Source: Lycium barbarum (taxonomy: Eukaryota > Streptophyta > Magnoliopsida > Solanales > Solanaceae). Taken from it: 64,000 nt of DNA. Location: NCBI RefSeq assembly GCF_019175385.1, contig NC_083338.1:92339777-92403776 (forward strand). The letters are read 5' to 3'. The position numbers were made by a program, and so were the translations under genes. Positions 61,688 to 64,000 of this stretch are shown here, one piece after another (the first letter of the stretch is position 1; each line of letters opens with the position of its first letter). The notes beneath the pieces are model-generated. The model was not told the origin of the DNA. It did no database searches and saw nothing but the letters and a program-made list of their open reading frames with translations.

Positions 61688-63112
61688 TGTTACACCTTAA
61701 AAAATTCCCCGTTGATACACAGTGAATAGACTAACGAAAGGAACGAAGTATACGGTAGTGCAATAAGTGAGAAATGATATTTGATGACCCTAATTGAGAT
61801 TTGCAAAGACATTCGGAGTAAGAGGAGAAAGTTTGCCAAGAGAGGGCAAGGCATACAATGTGTATCGGAAAGGATTTACGAGTAACAAGTTAATGATGAT
61901 TTAATAGTGTCTTGGAGAAGAATTAAAACATCCCTTAGAACGTTAATGAGGTGTTAAACAAGTATCAAGAGGGTTCCATAAGGATTGGAGATCAAACGAA
62001 GTGAAGGGGCGAGATGTTGAAGGGGCGATTTCACGGTCACTTATACGGACCGTATAAGTGTCCGTATATTTTCCCGACGGATCAGATTTTTAAGTTATTA
62101 AAAAGGGGACCAAGTTCATTATTTCATTTCATTTTCATTCAACACTTCAAGAACTCTCTAGAACCCTCTCCACTCTTCATCCATAAGAACTCAAGAGAAA
62201 TTTATGGTCAACTTCATCAAACTAAGAAAACCAAGTGTAAGAAACTCATTAGAGATCATCCAAGTCAAGAAATTTCATTGGAGGTGAACTAGGATTTTGG
62301 CTCAAGTGAAGTATTTCCACCCAAGGCTTATTCCTACACCATCTAAGGTAAGTTTTATGGTCTTTATATGTTATTTAAGGTATTGAGAGGTTGAAAGGCT
62401 TGGATTGTAGAAGGAGATAGAAAATGGGTCATGAATGTGGGAATAGTGTCATTTTTTAGTAGTACCTTGGATTGAGTCATGATTTTTGATATGTAATGAT
62501 TATAATCACGTTATAAATGATGTTAAGAACATGGGATAATCGTGTTCTATGACCATGGATATGGATGATTGGAAGTTAATTGAGAAGTAAGGTTAATGTA
62601 GGTGAATAAAGACTATTGTTATGATGTTGTGAATGTTATTATTGATGTTTGGGAGTTGATATATGATATGGAGGAAGTCGTATAAATAAAGGAGATGCTG
62701 TCCAATTTTCTCTAAGCTTTAGTCTTGTATGCTAAGCTATCGATTTTCTAATGATAGTATAACGCTAATGAAGGTAGAAACGTGAGCATTCAAGGAGAAC
62801 GTGCAAGTGATAGAATAGTTGAACGGAAAGGTATGTAAGGCTAATCGTTCTTTCATAAGGCATGGTTCCTTGGACAAATATCTAATTGTCTATAAGCCTA
62901 TGATGTCCTCCAAGTGATTCTATCTTTAAGAGCTACTAAGCTCATGATTCTCGATATGTTACGATTGTGCTAAATTCCTCCTATGATGAGTAATCCTCTA
63001 GGGATAGATGTAATGAACGACGATAGTAATGATGCTAACGATGCTTATGGGCTTTTATGTATATGTGCCTATGTATAGCTATTATGAAACCCTGAGCTTA
63101 TATGGCCGGGTA

Positions 63113-63146
<34 letters not shown>

Positions 63147-63830
63147 CGCGTGCACCACTGCAGTTGGGTACGGACAACCCTGAGCCTTTGTAGGGGTAGG
63201 TATGTATGACCCTGAGCCTTGGTAGGGCGAGGTATGTGGAACACCGAACCTTCATGGTCGGGTATGCTACGTAAATGATATGTATATGAATACGAAAATG
63301 GATACAAAATGTAAATGAGTACGGAAACGGATACGGATGTGTGTACACAATCACACATTAGAAATGGTAAGTCCCTATGAAAAGCAAGTAAGTGTTTGTG
63401 ACGATGATCCTACTATCTCCCATCTTATGCTATTTCTTATGTTTCTTAGTATGCTTCTATAATGATGTTGATCATGTTTTACATACTCAGTACATTCTTC
63501 GCACAGACGTCCTTTTGTTTATGGACGTTGCGTCATGCCCGCAGGTGGCCAGGGGGACAGGCTTGATCCATAGCTTTCTTATTAAGGGACTGCATAGCAG
63601 AGCTCTATTTCATTCGGAGCTAAAGCTTTTGGTATTTATTCTTTTGTGTACATATTTATGGGTATAGCGGGACCCTGTCCCGCCTATATGATATGACATA
63701 CTCTCCTTAGAGGCTATAGACATGTGTATATGGTTAGATGTATTTGGCCTTGTCGGCCTATGTTTTGGATATCATTTTGTTAGCCTCGTCGGCTTATGTA
63801 CGTTGATATGGGCATTGTTATTGATGGTGA

Positions 63831-63893
<63 letters not shown>

Positions 63894-64000
63894 TTGCCCA
63901 ATGGGATTAGTATGAATAATGGATGGAATGTATGAATTAGCTATGTGGCTCACCTAGATGTAAGTGTGAAAGTATGATAAGAGGTGCCCGGGTGGGTTAG
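61688..64000 (+). repeat. Element H 3' LTR (runs out of window)
   Basis: Starts TGTTACACCTTAAAAAATTCC. One palindrome pair near 62035-62075, hairpin module 63486-63546, GCGGG/CCCGC hairpin near 63667, mini-hairpins near 63740-63795. The last bases (GGTGCCCGGGTGGGTTAG) correspond to about 45-50 bp before the LTR end in F and I. AT microsatellites at 63117-63145 and 63834-63890. Open frames over the AT runs are artefacts. Confidence 0.92.
63834..63890. repeat. AT microsatellite
   Basis: About 28 TA repeats in LTR H. Similar shorter runs lie at 18021-18065, 58605-58634 and 63117-63145. Length is likely polymorphic. Confidence 0.95.

Noticed and set aside
63722..63910. 62-codon frame ending in Tyr-Ile repeats
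   Set aside because: It is generated by the TA microsatellite in LTR H.
1..64000. Host protein-coding or tRNA genes
   Set aside because: Every stretch can be assigned to an LTR, a gag-pol remnant or element-internal sequence; I saw no exon-like frame or tRNA cloverleaf that stands apart from these.

Overview
The window is plant nuclear heterochromatin, made entirely of Ty3/gypsy LTR retrotransposons. I found no host gene, tRNA gene, organelle DNA or bacterial feature. Every coding stretch is gag, protease (PR), reverse transcriptase (RT), RNase H (RH), integrase (INT) or a C-terminal chromodomain of the chromovirus type (Tekay/Del-like). Primer sites match the 3' end of initiator-Met tRNA. 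The host is a flowering plant with a repeat-rich genome. My impression is a eudicot, perhaps Solanaceae, but that is weak.

The layout is a nest of ten elements, here called A-J, most of them resolved to the base by 5-bp target-site duplications (TSDs). H (+) is outermost: its RH-INT lies at 45884-47745, its pre-LTR tail at 61598-61687 and its 3' LTR from 61688 past the window end. F (+) sits in H: its pol is at 6016-6467 and 39651-40643, and its 3' LTR at 40877-42230 plus 44692-45883. F was hit three times. A (-) covers 1-6015. B (-) covers 6468-39645 with TSD CTTAC. G, a solo LTR (-), covers 42231-44686 with TSD CGTTA. B contains C (-, 8464-20743, TSD CATGG) and E (24190-36373, TSD CTTTC). 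E contains D (-, 25674-34440, TSD GTTAG). H also carries I, a solo LTR (+) at 47751-61592 with TSD GGTAG, which contains J (-, 49603-60814, TSD TAAAT). The deepest chain is five levels: H > F > B > E > D.

Two LTR groups are visible. Group 1 (A, B, F, G, H, I) has LTRs of about 2.4-2.6 kb, a cluster of TACGGNCCGTA palindromes in the early LTR, and a gag starting MPPKGKATAAQKGK. Group 2 (C, D, J and the left end of E) has LTRs of about 3.1-3.5 kb and a gag starting PPKK. Group 2 copies always lie inside group 1 copies or inside E, and never the reverse, which suggests a succession of amplification waves.

No element in view is autonomous. A and C have damaged RT active sites plus nonsense codons. 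B has lost most of gag and PR. D has gag but no pol. J has pol, minus RT motif A, and an unrelated small ORF where gag should start. D and J nevertheless have closely matched LTRs, exact TSDs, intact primer sites and polypurine tracts, so they look like recent insertions mobilised in trans. The strongest unexplained signals are: a set of RNA hairpins in the LTRs whose stems show compensatory changes between groups; a 5S rRNA-like sequence inside the gag-only element D; the foreign ORF of J; and element E, which ends in two inverted LTR 3' termini yet has a clean TSD.
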